The position numbers and the translations under genes were made by a program. The notes beneath the pieces were generated by a model that had not been told where the DNA came from, ran no database searches, and saw nothing but the letters and a program-made list of their open reading frames with translations. From assembly GCA_050012375.1 (NCBI GenBank), contig JBEKHH010000015.1, positions 1 through 64,000 on the forward strand: a stretch of 64,000 nucleotides of DNA. Direction: 5' to 3'. The DNA is from PALSA-1353 sp050012375. GTDB taxonomy: Bacteria; Planctomycetota; Phycisphaerae; Tepidisphaerales; Tepidisphaeraceae. Below, piece after piece: positions 53,601 to 60,677 of this stretch (positions within the stretch are counted from its first letter, which is position 1; every line of letters begins with the position of its first letter).

Positions 53601-55111
53601 TCGAAAACGACATCAAGGCCGCGACCGGCGGGATCGTGCAGCATCACGACATCAACGCCGTGCAGGTCGACGATGCCGAAGGCGTCAAGCGCCTGGTGGC
53701 GTTGAAGCGCAACGGTGAGATTGCCATCGCCGATGCCAAGGGCCGCGAACTTGAGAAATACAAGGTTCCTTACGGCTCAACGGTGCTGGTGGCCGATGGA
53801 GAAAAGGTCAAGCCGCGGCAACAGCTCGTGGTCTGGGATGCGCACATCACGCCGATTTTGGCGGAGAAGGGCGGTATCGTCCGGTATGAGGACATCGAAG
53901 AGGGCGAAACCGTCCGCCTGGAAGAGGAGCGTAAGGGCAGCAGCGGCGTCGGCGAGGCGAAGCTGGTGATTATCGAACACAAGGGGGAGCGGCATCCGCG
54001 CATCACCATCGAAGGAGATGACGGGAAAATCCTCGACTTCCATTATCTGCCGGCCAAGGCGCGTATCGAGGTTCGCAACGGCCAGAAGATCACCCCGGGA
54101 CAGATGCTCGCCCGCCAGCCGCGCGAGGCTGCGGGGACGATGGACATCACGGGCGGTTTGCCGCGCGTGACGGAAATCTTCGAGGCCCGCAAGCCGAAGG
54201 ATCCGTCGGTCCTGGCGGAAATCTCGGGCGTGGTGGAAATCCGCTCGGAGAAGCGCCGCGGCAAGACGACGATGATCGTGCGTTCGGAAACGGGGATGGA
54301 GCGCGAGCACCACGTGCCCAACGACAAGGAATTGCAGGTCCACGCGGGCGACTCCGTCGAGGCGGGCGATCCGCTCATCCACGGGCCGATCATTCCGCAC
54401 GATATCCTTCGCATCAAAGGCGAGGAGTCGCTGTATCAGTACCTGCTGGCCGAGGTGCAGAATGTGTATCGCAGCCAGGGCGTGAAGATCAATGACAAGC
54501 ACATCGAGATCATCCTGAACCAGATGCTCCGCAAGGTGAAGGTGGAGGATGCCGGCGACAGCAAATTCCTGCCCGGCGAAGTGCTGGATCGGTTCCGTTT
54601 CCGGCAAGGGAACGAGTTGCTGGCCCAGAGCGTCAAAGTCGCGGAGCCGGGCGGCACGAGCCTCAAGGAAGGCGACGTGGTGCTCAAGGCGGACTTCAAG
54701 GAAGCCAACGACGCGGCGGAGGCGGCGAGCAAGGAGCCGGCCAAGAGCAAACGGCCCAAGCCCGCCCGCGCCAAGACGCTGCTGCTGGGAATCACCAAGG
54801 CGTCGCTGCAGAGCGAAAGCTTCATCAGCGCGGCCAGCTTCCAGGAGACGACGAAGGTGCTGACCGAGGCCTCGCTTGCCGGCGCTGTGGACATGCTGGT
54901 CGGCTTGAAGGAGAACGTCATCCTCGGCCACCTGATCCCCGCGGGGACGGCCTTCTCGCCGCACCTGAACCTGAAGATCAAGCACCTGGCGCAGCCGCCG
55001 CAGATCGAGGAGCCGACCCCGGCCGCCCGAGCGGCAGCGGCGGCGGCGGCAGCAGCGGCGCAGCAACAGCCTGTCCCGAGCGGCGAGGTTGTGCCGCAAG
55101 CGGGAGCGTGA
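50666..55111 (+). CDS. rpoC: RNA polymerase beta' subunit
   Basis: Catalytic subunit, 1481 residues. The active-site magnesium loop is NADFDGDQMAVH. The N-terminal zinc site is CSCGKYKG...CDRCG, and the second has CESPRGVCAACYG. The bridge/trigger region includes GVATGSLIENDIKAATGGIV in reduced form. After the conserved end there is an Ala/Gln/Pro-rich tail of about 35 residues. A family A repeat follows four bases later. Confidence 0.98.
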   Translation: MAESVYDRINDYGSVRIQLASPNDIRSWSFGEVKKPETINYRTYRAEKDGLFCERIFGPERDWECSCGKYKGTKYKGIICDRCGVKVTHSRVRRKRMGHINLAAPIVHIWFFKALPSRLGSLLDMKTSDIEKIVYFQDYVVTDPGKTPLKKKQLLTEDEYRAAFEKYGEEFEAEMGAEAIKKLLGLLDLNVEAEKIRRDIEKTNSKQKIKDLTKRLKIVEAIRNSENKSEWMVMDVIPVIPPDLRPLVLLESGNFATSDLNDLYRRIINRNNRLKKLVDLNAPEVIIRNEKRMLQQAVDALFDNGRCRRPVLGSSNRPLKSLTDMIKGKQGRFRENLLGKRVDYSARSVIVVGPELKLHQCGLPKKIALELYQPFIIRKLKEHGLADTIKSAKKMLERRDPEVWDILEEVIYQHPVMLNRAPTLHRMGIQAFEPVLVEGNAIKIHPLVCKGFNADFDGDQMAVHLPLSVEAQAETHILMLAPNNIFSPANGTPIITPSQDIVLGIYYITADREGDRGEYTLYSSQREAMLAYELGKISTHTRIFVRLRSRNLIVPSEKSAPVPLADEAWKTIETHRKRKNPEYKPEPRPKDFDGQVVLTTVGRCIFNDVLPSAMPFYNYALTSAGGSRVIADTYATQGRPATIKLLDDMKSLGFKRSTLAGLSFGVTDIRTPESKQTILTEGQKEADKIEKHYRMGAITDQERYSQLIDLWGHARKQVTEDLMTGLENDYRDESGKPVSKEVAKQKGYLRYMNPINMMATSKARGSVDQMRQLGGMRGLMAKPSGEIIETPIKANFREGLSVLEYFSSTHGARKGLADTALKTADSGYLTRKLADVAQNVIVNELDCKTLNGVTKTTIYKGETVEVELKDMIVGRTARDTIRNPITDETIVTENQSITSEIADKLKDLKLESIRVRSPLTCESPRGVCAACYGVDMSTNQVVEEGLAVGIIAAQSIGEPGTQLTMRTFHTGGVATGSLIENDIKAATGGIVQHHDINAVQVDDAEGVKRLVALKRNGEIAIADAKGRELEKYKVPYGSTVLVADGEKVKPRQQLVVWDAHITPILAEKGGIVRYEDIEEGETVRLEEERKGSSGVGEAKLVIIEHKGERHPRITIEGDDGKILDFHYLPAKARIEVRNGQKITPGQMLARQPREAAGTMDITGGLPRVTEIFEARKPKDPSVLAEISGVVEIRSEKRRGKTTMIVRSETGMEREHHVPNDKELQVHAGDSVEAGDPLIHGPIIPHDILRIKGEESLYQYLLAEVQNVYRSQGVKINDKHIEIILNQMLRKVKVEDAGDSKFLPGEVLDRFRFRQGNELLAQSVKVAEPGGTSLKEGDVVLKADFKEANDAAEAASKEPAKSKRPKPARAKTLLLGITKASLQSESFISAASFQETTKVLTEASLAGAVDMLVGLKENVILGHLIPAGTAFSPHLNLKIKHLAQPPQIEEPTPAARAAAAAAAAAAQQQPVPSGEVVPQAGA

Positions 55112-55114
55112 GGG

Positions 55115-55233
55115 AAAATCCGAAAGTGCGAAACCAGAATGACGAATCAAACCCGAAGCCCGAAACCCGAAACAACGGCCACCTGGTCATTCTGGTTTCA
55201 GATTTGATTCTGGTTTCTGGTTTCGGATTTCCG
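55115..55233. repeat. Long inverted repeat, family A, containing the radical SAM gene stop codon
   Basis: Nested arms include 55130-55143 and 55186-55199 (perfect 14-base complements) and outer arms with AAAATCCGAAA and TTTCGGATTT. The minus-strand radical SAM gene stops within it at 55187. Confidence 0.85.
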
Positions 55234-56629
55234 GCTTCGCGCTAGACTCCGTGCCGCTTCGTTGTTGAACGTGTCCACGGCCAGCATAACCCACGTCCGC
55301 GGGATCGTGGCCAATGATCCCTTCACGGATGTTGTCATAGCGATAGGTCATGTTCAACCGCCAGATGATGTAGGCCACTAACGGGCCCAGCCTCAGCAGC
55401 GATCGCAACGTGCGCAGCACGATGCGATCCAGGCGATAAAACTGGCGATAGAGCCAGTCAGCCCCATCCTGAAGCTCGGCCGCGGTCATGCGGGCGGGGC
55501 GGATCACGACATGGCGGAAATCGTAGTGGCCCCAGTCATAGTCGGTGATTCGGCCTTGGCGCTGGAAATCCTGGAACAAGGGCGTGCCGGGGAGGGGCGT
55601 CAGGATGTTCAATTGCAGCGCTTCGGCGTTCACCGCTTGAAGAAAGTGCAGCGTCCGTGCGAACACCGACACATCATCGTTGTCCATCCCCACCATGACG
55701 CTCAGCTCGATAAGAATGCCTTGTTGCCGGATGGCCGCCAGACGCTGCGCGTAGCGCCGGCTGTCGTTGAACCCTTTGTCCATCGCGGCCAGGTTTCGCT
55801 CGTCCAGCGTTTCAATCCCGATGAATAGTCCCCTGCATCCGGCGGCGTAAGCCAGGCGAAGGAGCTGCGGATCATCGGCGATTTTTAGCGAACACTGGGT
55901 GGCCCAGCGTTTACCCATGGGGATCAGGCCTTGAAAGAGCTGCCGCGCATAATCCGGGTCGGCGATGATGTTGTCGTCCACAAACATGAAATGCCGCGCG
56001 GGGATCTGGCGAACTTCTTCCAGCACGTTTTCCAGAGGCCGATTGCGATGGCTGCGGCGATGAAATGCGGTGACGGAGCAATAGCGGCATGCGTGCGGGC
56101 AACCGCGTCCGGTCTGTACGGCATTGGTGGTGACGTAGTGGCGGGCGGTGCGGGCCGTGAGGTCGCGCCGGGGGACCGGCGTGGTTGTCACGTCGGCCGC
56201 TTGCGGTAACCGGTAGACGCGCTGAAGCTTCCCGGCTTCGATGTCCGCCAGCAATTGCTGCCAGTTGCCCTCGGCTTCACCGACGACCACCGCATCGAAA
56301 TGTTTGGCGGCCTCGTCGTGGCAGAGCGTGGGGTGGTATCCGCCGGCCACGACGATCTTTCCCTTGGCCCGAAAAACCGCGGCGATCTGGTAGGCCCGCG
56401 GGGCCAAGGCGGTCATGAAGGTGATGCCCACAACGTCCGCGTCGCAGCCCCAGTCGATCGCCTCGACGTTTTCATCGCAGATGGACACTTGATGCTGCGG
56501 CGGCGTCAGGGCGGCCACAACCGTCAGCGGCAGAAGGCTGAATCGCAGCATCGCGCGCTTCGGCGGTTGGACCCCAGGCGTCTGCACCCGCAGGTGATCG
56601 GCCGCGGGCAACACAAGTAGAATCTTCAT
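55187..56629 (-). CDS. B12-binding-domain radical SAM protein
   Basis: 480 residues: a Rossmann-like cobalamin-binding N-domain (1-140, with VVGITFMTALAPRAYQI), then a radical SAM domain with cluster motif C177, C181, C184 (GRGCPHACRYCSVTAFHRR), FMFVDDNIIADPDYA and FIGIETLDE, and a C-terminal DUF4070-like part. Families of this type include methylases of lipids and pigments. The substrate is unknown. AGGAGG precedes the ATG and a candidate TetR operator overlaps the leader. The last dozen residues come from a family A repeat. Confidence 0.92.
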   Translation of the reverse strand: MKILLVLPAADHLRVQTPGVQPPKRAMLRFSLLPLTVVAALTPPQHQVSICDENVEAIDWGCDADVVGITFMTALAPRAYQIAAVFRAKGKIVVAGGYHPTLCHDEAAKHFDAVVVGEAEGNWQQLLADIEAGKLQRVYRLPQAADVTTTPVPRRDLTARTARHYVTTNAVQTGRGCPHACRYCSVTAFHRRSHRNRPLENVLEEVRQIPARHFMFVDDNIIADPDYARQLFQGLIPMGKRWATQCSLKIADDPQLLRLAYAAGCRGLFIGIETLDERNLAAMDKGFNDSRRYAQRLAAIRQQGILIELSVMVGMDNDDVSVFARTLHFLQAVNAEALQLNILTPLPGTPLFQDFQRQGRITDYDWGHYDFRHVVIRPARMTAAELQDGADWLYRQFYRLDRIVLRTLRSLLRLGPLVAYIIWRLNMTYRYDNIREGIIGHDPADVGYAGRGHVQQRSGTESSAKPEIRNQKPESNLKPE

Positions 56630-56639
56630 GGTGCCTCCT

Positions 56640-56661
56640 GAATACTGCTCAGTTAATGAAT
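56640..56661 (+). promoter_or_regulatory. Candidate TetR operator before the radical SAM gene
   Basis: The 22 bases match the complement of 57342-57363 at 19 positions (shared words CTG, TCAGTT and ATGAAT in order). It lies 11-32 bases upstream of the radical SAM start codon. Confidence 0.6.
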
Positions 56662-56714
56662 CTCATTCATTTCATGGCCAAAGAGCGAATCGCTTCCATT
56701 GAAACGGAGTTCGA

Positions 56715-57323
56715 TCAATCGACTGGAAAGATCGCCGACAAAAGCAATCGCTTGGCTTGCCTCGCCACCCTGTCGAACGAGGGATCATTGCCGAAATAGA
56801 AGATCACCCCGGCCAACATGCTCCACAGGGCGTCCACAGCGGCTTGGTCGCGCCGGGCATTGCCGCCCACGCCGCGCAGCACTTGACCCGCGACCATTCG
56901 GCACCGGCCTTCCAAGGCCTTGAGTCGATGGACTTGCGCCGCGTCCAACCGTCCTTCCCGGTTACTGCCCTCCCGCTGCAAAACGAAAAATACAATGTCG
57001 AAATACTCCGGGTTTTCCCTGGCGAATTTGACAAACGCATCGATCAGCGCCTCCGCCTGCCGTCTCGGGGGCGTGCCCGGGTGAACGCTGTCCACGAGCC
57101 GCTGGTGCAGCATTTCATATCCCTCGGCAAGCAATTCCGCATAGAGGGCCTCCTTGCTTGGGAAATAGAGATATAACGTTCCAGGCGCAAGCTGCGCCGC
57201 GGCGGCCACCTTGGGGATGGTGGCGGCGGCATACCCATGCTTCCAAAAAATATCCTTGGCGGCGCCGAGAATGCTTTGTCGCCGCTGCTTCGCCTCCTGA
57301 TCTCGCCGCTGGCGCGTGCCCAT
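56715..57323 (-). CDS. TetR family transcriptional regulator
   Basis: 202 residues. The N-terminal helix-turn-helix (RRQSILGAAKDIFWKHGYAAATIPKVAAAA in the family pattern, then GTLYLYFPSKEALYAELL) is intact, followed by an all-helical ligand domain. It is transcribed toward the radical SAM gene, 85 bases upstream of it. Both starts have the same 22-base site, so it probably represses itself and its neighbour. GAGGA precedes the ATG. Confidence 0.93.
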   Translation of the reverse strand: MGTRQRRDQEAKQRRQSILGAAKDIFWKHGYAAATIPKVAAAAQLAPGTLYLYFPSKEALYAELLAEGYEMLHQRLVDSVHPGTPPRRQAEALIDAFVKFARENPEYFDIVFFVLQREGSNREGRLDAAQVHRLKALEGRCRMVAGQVLRGVGGNARRDQAAVDALWSMLAGVIFYFGNDPSFDRVARQAKRLLLSAIFPVD

Positions 57324-57341
57324 GGGTCCTCACAAAATACA

Positions 57342-57363
57342 ATTCATGAACTGAACAGCATTC
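57342..57363 (-). promoter_or_regulatory. Candidate autoregulatory TetR operator
   Basis: Lies 19-40 bases upstream of the TetR start. It includes CTGAACAG flanked by ATGAA and CATTCAT, an imperfect palindrome as TetR sites often are. It matches the site at 56640-56661 in inverted orientation. Confidence 0.6.
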
Positions 57364-57433
57364 ATTATACTTGATGGATCGCGGCTGTCAATGCCTTTAT
57401 CCGGTGGGCGTGAGAATACGGGGCGTTGGGCCG

Positions 57434-57463
57434 GCCCCCCCGGTGAATCACCGGGGGCTAAAT
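57434..57463 (+). repeat. Stem-loop plus GCTAAAT element (family H, copy 8)
   Basis: CCCCCGGTGA (57437-57446) and TCACCGGGGG (57448-57457) form a perfect stem, followed by CTAAAT. It sits between the histidine phosphatase stop and the TetR start region. Confidence 0.75.
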
Positions 57464-57557
57464 GGGTGATCGAACGTCTGAGGGGAGCGTCGTGCTTTGC
57501 GCTGCGTTCCGTTTTGCGCTGCCAAGCGCCCTGCGGGAGAGTAGTTTCGCGGTCTCT

Positions 57558-58166
57558 TTACGGCCGAACGTATTGGAGGCGCGATCCATCATCATTCCAC
57601 AATTCGATCGCGGGGCGCTGGAGAGTGTGCTCGTAGCAGAGAATGCTCACGCTGGCGGTTGAGCAAAGGAATTGGCCGGCGGCCTCCGGGCCGAGGTCGA
57701 TCCAGCGTGCGGCGATCACCCGGATAATGTGTGCACTGGCGAATGCGATCGAGTCGCCGGGAGACTGGCGAACCGTATCGATGAAACGATCGGCCCGCTC
57801 GGCGACGTCCCTGGGCGACTCGCCGCCGGGGGCGCCATTGCGAAACAGATTCCACGCGGGAAGTTCGCGGGCGACTTCGGCGGAGGAACGGCCCTCGAGT
57901 TGGCCGTAGCTCCACTCCAGGAGATCGGTATCGATCTTGGCGGCGGAGGCGAAGCCGGCAAGCTCGCAGGTTCTGCGCGCCCGCTGAAGGGGGCTGGTGA
58001 AAACGCGCGAGAAGCGCAGGCCGCGCAGGCGGGAGGCGAGCCGGCGGGCGTTTTCCTCGCCACGGGCGTTGAGCGGCAGATCGGTTCGGCCGGTGAAGCG
58101 GTGGGCCTCGGCCCAATCGGTGCTGCCGTGGCGGACGAGATAAAGCCGGGGAAGGTCCTGGGGCAT
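57558..58166 (-). CDS. Histidine phosphatase family protein (phosphoglycerate mutase-like)
   Basis: 202 residues. The phospho-histidine motif LVRHGSTDW is near the N-terminus. RFTGRTDLPLNARGEENA, FTSPLQRARRTCELAG, LEWSYGQLEG and the second catalytic His in ASAHIIRV follow. Such enzymes include cobalamin-pathway phosphatases, broad phosphatases and mutases, and the substrate cannot be assigned. The start is placed at 58166, where the family homology begins. Confidence 0.92.
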   Translation of the reverse strand: MPQDLPRLYLVRHGSTDWAEAHRFTGRTDLPLNARGEENARRLASRLRGLRFSRVFTSPLQRARRTCELAGFASAAKIDTDLLEWSYGQLEGRSSAEVARELPAWNLFRNGAPGGESPRDVAERADRFIDTVRQSPGDSIAFASAHIIRVIAARWIDLGPEAAGQFLCSTASVSILCYEHTLQRPAIELWNDDGSRLQYVRP

Positions 58167-58458
58167 GGGGAAATCGTAACAAAGGATGAGCCGGGTGTCC
58201 CGATGGATGTTTTTGGCCAGACGCCCGCAAGCTGGCGAAAAGGCACGGAGGGTCCAACCGGTCTGGCAAAATGTCTCAGGTGTCCCAGAATTCCTCGGAT
58301 GTCCCACAGTCTTTCAGTTCGGGCGCTTCCCCCGCGCGCGCGGCAGTGGAAGGTGCGGCCTGGGGGTCGAGGTCGCGAACATGCGGGATTCCGAAAAGTG
58401 AATGGGTCATTGCCGATCGCCTGTTTCCAAATGACTGACGCGTGAGAAAAAAGCGCTT

Positions 58459-58503
58459 CCCTCTATATCTATAGGCGGAAGGTGAAAGATTTGGACGTGT
58501 TTT
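58459..58503. repeat. 45-bp dispersed repeat, copy 2
   Basis: First 16 bases identical to 37837-37852, 37 of 45 overall. Here it lies outside any gene, while copy 1 overlaps a reading frame. Confidence 0.75.
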
Positions 58504-58546
58504 ACCGAAATCCGGGGAGATTTGTTGAATTATTTTTTCGGGGCGG

Positions 58547-58600
58547 TCGAATGCGGACCGCGAAGGCGCGGAGATCGCGAAGATGGCCACGAAGAGGTGA
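58547..58600 (+). repeat. One-sided family C repeat fragment
   Basis: Contains GGACCGCGAAGGCGCGGAGA and a following CGCGAAGATGGCCACGAAG, like the left arm region of the element at 40732. No complementary arm is seen nearby. Confidence 0.6.
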
Positions 58601-58816
58601 AAGAGCGCCTTGTAGGGAATACTTGGCGCAACTTGTGGCTGGCTACGCACCCATTTCATGTCCCGGCGCCAAATCAAAGACTCCCGACCCGTATGAATTG
58701 CTCTGTCATTCGGCGATGCGCTCTTCAATCAGGTCCGGGCGCTGTTTCCCTCCGCGATTGAAAGTTCTAACCCGCAACGCCATGATCTTGAGGCGTCGCG
58801 CGCCGGTCTCGCAATG

Positions 58817-60406
58817 CTACTTTATTACCCACACACTGTCGCGGAATGCCGAGGCGTGGACATCTATCAACGGATGTCCTGGAAGCATTCTCTGGCAAGC
58901 CTCCTGCGAGCTGCCCGCGACCCAAATGTGGCGGTACCGGGCGAGCTGCGATTGCACGTTGCCTGCGATCGGGGCGGTCAGCAGCAATAGCGGCGTTTTC
59001 CACGGTCCCGCGTAATGTGCGATGATGAAATAATTGTAGGAGGCGTCGTTGATATCGCCATTGAACAACACACAAGCGGGGAGAATGAGCAGATCGTCTT
59101 GGCCGGCATGCGCGGCGAGAAATCGGGCCTGGGCGCGGTGATCTTCGACACCCCATACCGAAGCCCAGGCGAAATCCGGGCCGGCCTGGAAACGGGCGAG
59201 GCCGAAGATCAGGACGCCGAATGTGACCGCCGTCGCCACGAGCCGTCCGCACATTGCCGCAGCGACGATGCCGTAGATGCCAGGGGCGGCCAGGATCACG
59301 TACTTGTCCATTCCCACCAGCATAGAGCTAGCGGAGGTGTGCAGATCGACGGCGAGGGGGGCGGCGATTGCCCCGAGCGTCCAGAAATACCAAATCATCG
59401 CGTTGCTGCGTCTAAGGGGCGGAAGCAAATAGACAAGGATTGCCAGGACAATCATGGTTGGCCAACCGATGTCCGTGGCGCTTCCGAAGGTCAATCGCTG
59501 TGGCAAGTTCAGCACGTAGTACGCAAGGGGGTGGAGATGAAAAGCGGATTTGAATTCTGTCTTCGTCCATGGCCCGATGATCCCGCGCGTCGACCAGAAG
59601 ATAGGTCCCCACGCGAGGGCGAAGACGAGCAATCCGAGCGACATGGCGGCGAAGACACGTCGCCTCGACTTTCCTTCGAGCCGACACGCGGCATATACAC
59701 AGCAACCGGCAATGGGCCCGAGGGCGAAATAGTGGGTCATCGCCGCAGCCAGCGTGGCGAGGAAAAGCAAGATGGATCTTACCGGCGAGGGTCCTTTTTG
59801 CTCGATGCGAACGACCAGCGCGAGCACGATCAGGCACAGGAATGCGGCAAAAGTGTAGGGCCTAGCCTGCTGGCTGAAATCCAACTGAACCGGCGAGAAG
59901 GTCATCATGGTCGCGCCGAGCAGCCCCGCCCACGTGCCGCTGATCGATCGAATGATGATGAAAAGCAGAATAACGCCGAGCATGCAAAACAGCGAGGACA
60001 TACAGCGGATGGAAAAGTCGGCATCGCCAAATGCATCGACCCAGAGCCGCAGGATGATGAAATAAAGCGGCGGATGAACGGTGCTATCGAGACCCGTCCA
60101 GATACGCGCAGGCCCGGGGGCGCCGACAAAGCCGACGGGCGGCGGCGAATTCACCACCACATTTCTCGGGATGTTCAGGATCGCATCGCCTCTTCCGGTG
60201 GCCAGGTAGAGCGACTGGAATTCATCGCCCCATAGCCCGGTCTTGGTGATGCCGTCCATTCGGATGAGCGTGCCGGCACCCAAAAGAATGATCAGGAGGG
60301 CGCAGTGATACCATCGCAATTTGGGTTTGGGCGTGCCGGGACCGGGCAGCGGTGGATCAGATTTTGCCGATGGCGCAGTTGGCATGCGTTTGGTTCGTAT
60401 GCGCAA
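58817..60406 (-). CDS. GT-C type membrane glycosyltransferase (family 39-like)
   Basis: 529 residues with about eleven transmembrane helices and a soluble C-terminal part of roughly 110 residues. The first extracytoplasmic loop has TGLWGDEFQSLYL, and its Asp-Glu pair fits the catalytic acid of lipid-linked-sugar transferases (PMT/ArnT type). HPPLYFIILRLW also fits the family. It probably adds sugar to a protein or lipid outside the membrane. The TTG start at 60406 is taken because AGGAGG precedes it by four bases. An ATG lies 21 bases further in. Confidence 0.82.
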   Translation of the reverse strand: MRIRTKRMPTAPSAKSDPPLPGPGTPKPKLRWYHCALLIILLGAGTLIRMDGITKTGLWGDEFQSLYLATGRGDAILNIPRNVVVNSPPPVGFVGAPGPARIWTGLDSTVHPPLYFIILRLWVDAFGDADFSIRCMSSLFCMLGVILLFIIIRSISGTWAGLLGATMMTFSPVQLDFSQQARPYTFAAFLCLIVLALVVRIEQKGPSPVRSILLFLATLAAAMTHYFALGPIAGCCVYAACRLEGKSRRRVFAAMSLGLLVFALAWGPIFWSTRGIIGPWTKTEFKSAFHLHPLAYYVLNLPQRLTFGSATDIGWPTMIVLAILVYLLPPLRRSNAMIWYFWTLGAIAAPLAVDLHTSASSMLVGMDKYVILAAPGIYGIVAAAMCGRLVATAVTFGVLIFGLARFQAGPDFAWASVWGVEDHRAQARFLAAHAGQDDLLILPACVLFNGDINDASYNYFIIAHYAGPWKTPLLLLTAPIAGNVQSQLARYRHIWVAGSSQEACQRMLPGHPLIDVHASAFRDSVWVIK

Positions 60407-60677
60407 ATCGCCTCCTCTTTAATTCGATTCGCCGCAAATGCCATGAAGGCGGGCCTATTGACCTGCCCGTTTCGCTTTGGTCGAGGAATCAAATCTAACG
60501 ACAAAGGCTGCTTCGTGCAGCTATTTGTGGTTATCGGCTTGCATCACCTTTACTTCTTCCAACCAAACAAGCGCCGAACTGGGCGCGAAGATCATTCACG
60601 ATTCGTATGAGTGTGCGATCGGGCGGGCGAAAGCGGGCCCATAGTTCCTTCAGATCGGAGCGACGAGATTTGAATCC
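60407..60677. other. Intergenic region downstream of topA
   Basis: About 270 bases containing the AGGAGG for the glycosyltransferase. I see no clear terminator for topA and no small gene. Confidence 0.4.

Larger units (their letters stand above)
58167..58816. other. Gene-free, repeat-bearing region
   Basis: About 650 bases with no convincing gene. It holds the second copy of the 45-bp repeat and a family C fragment. A minus-strand frame at 58276-58728 is open but has no ribosome binding site or domain, so I do not call it. Confidence 0.5.

Noticed and set aside
50258..53647. Open frame of 1129 codons on the minus strand opposite rpoB/rpoC
   Set aside because: It is a shadow of rpoC caused by the high third-position G+C. 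It has no ribosome binding site or domain.
58276..58728. 150-codon minus-strand frame
   Set aside because: No ribosome binding site, no domain, and it crosses two repeat elements.
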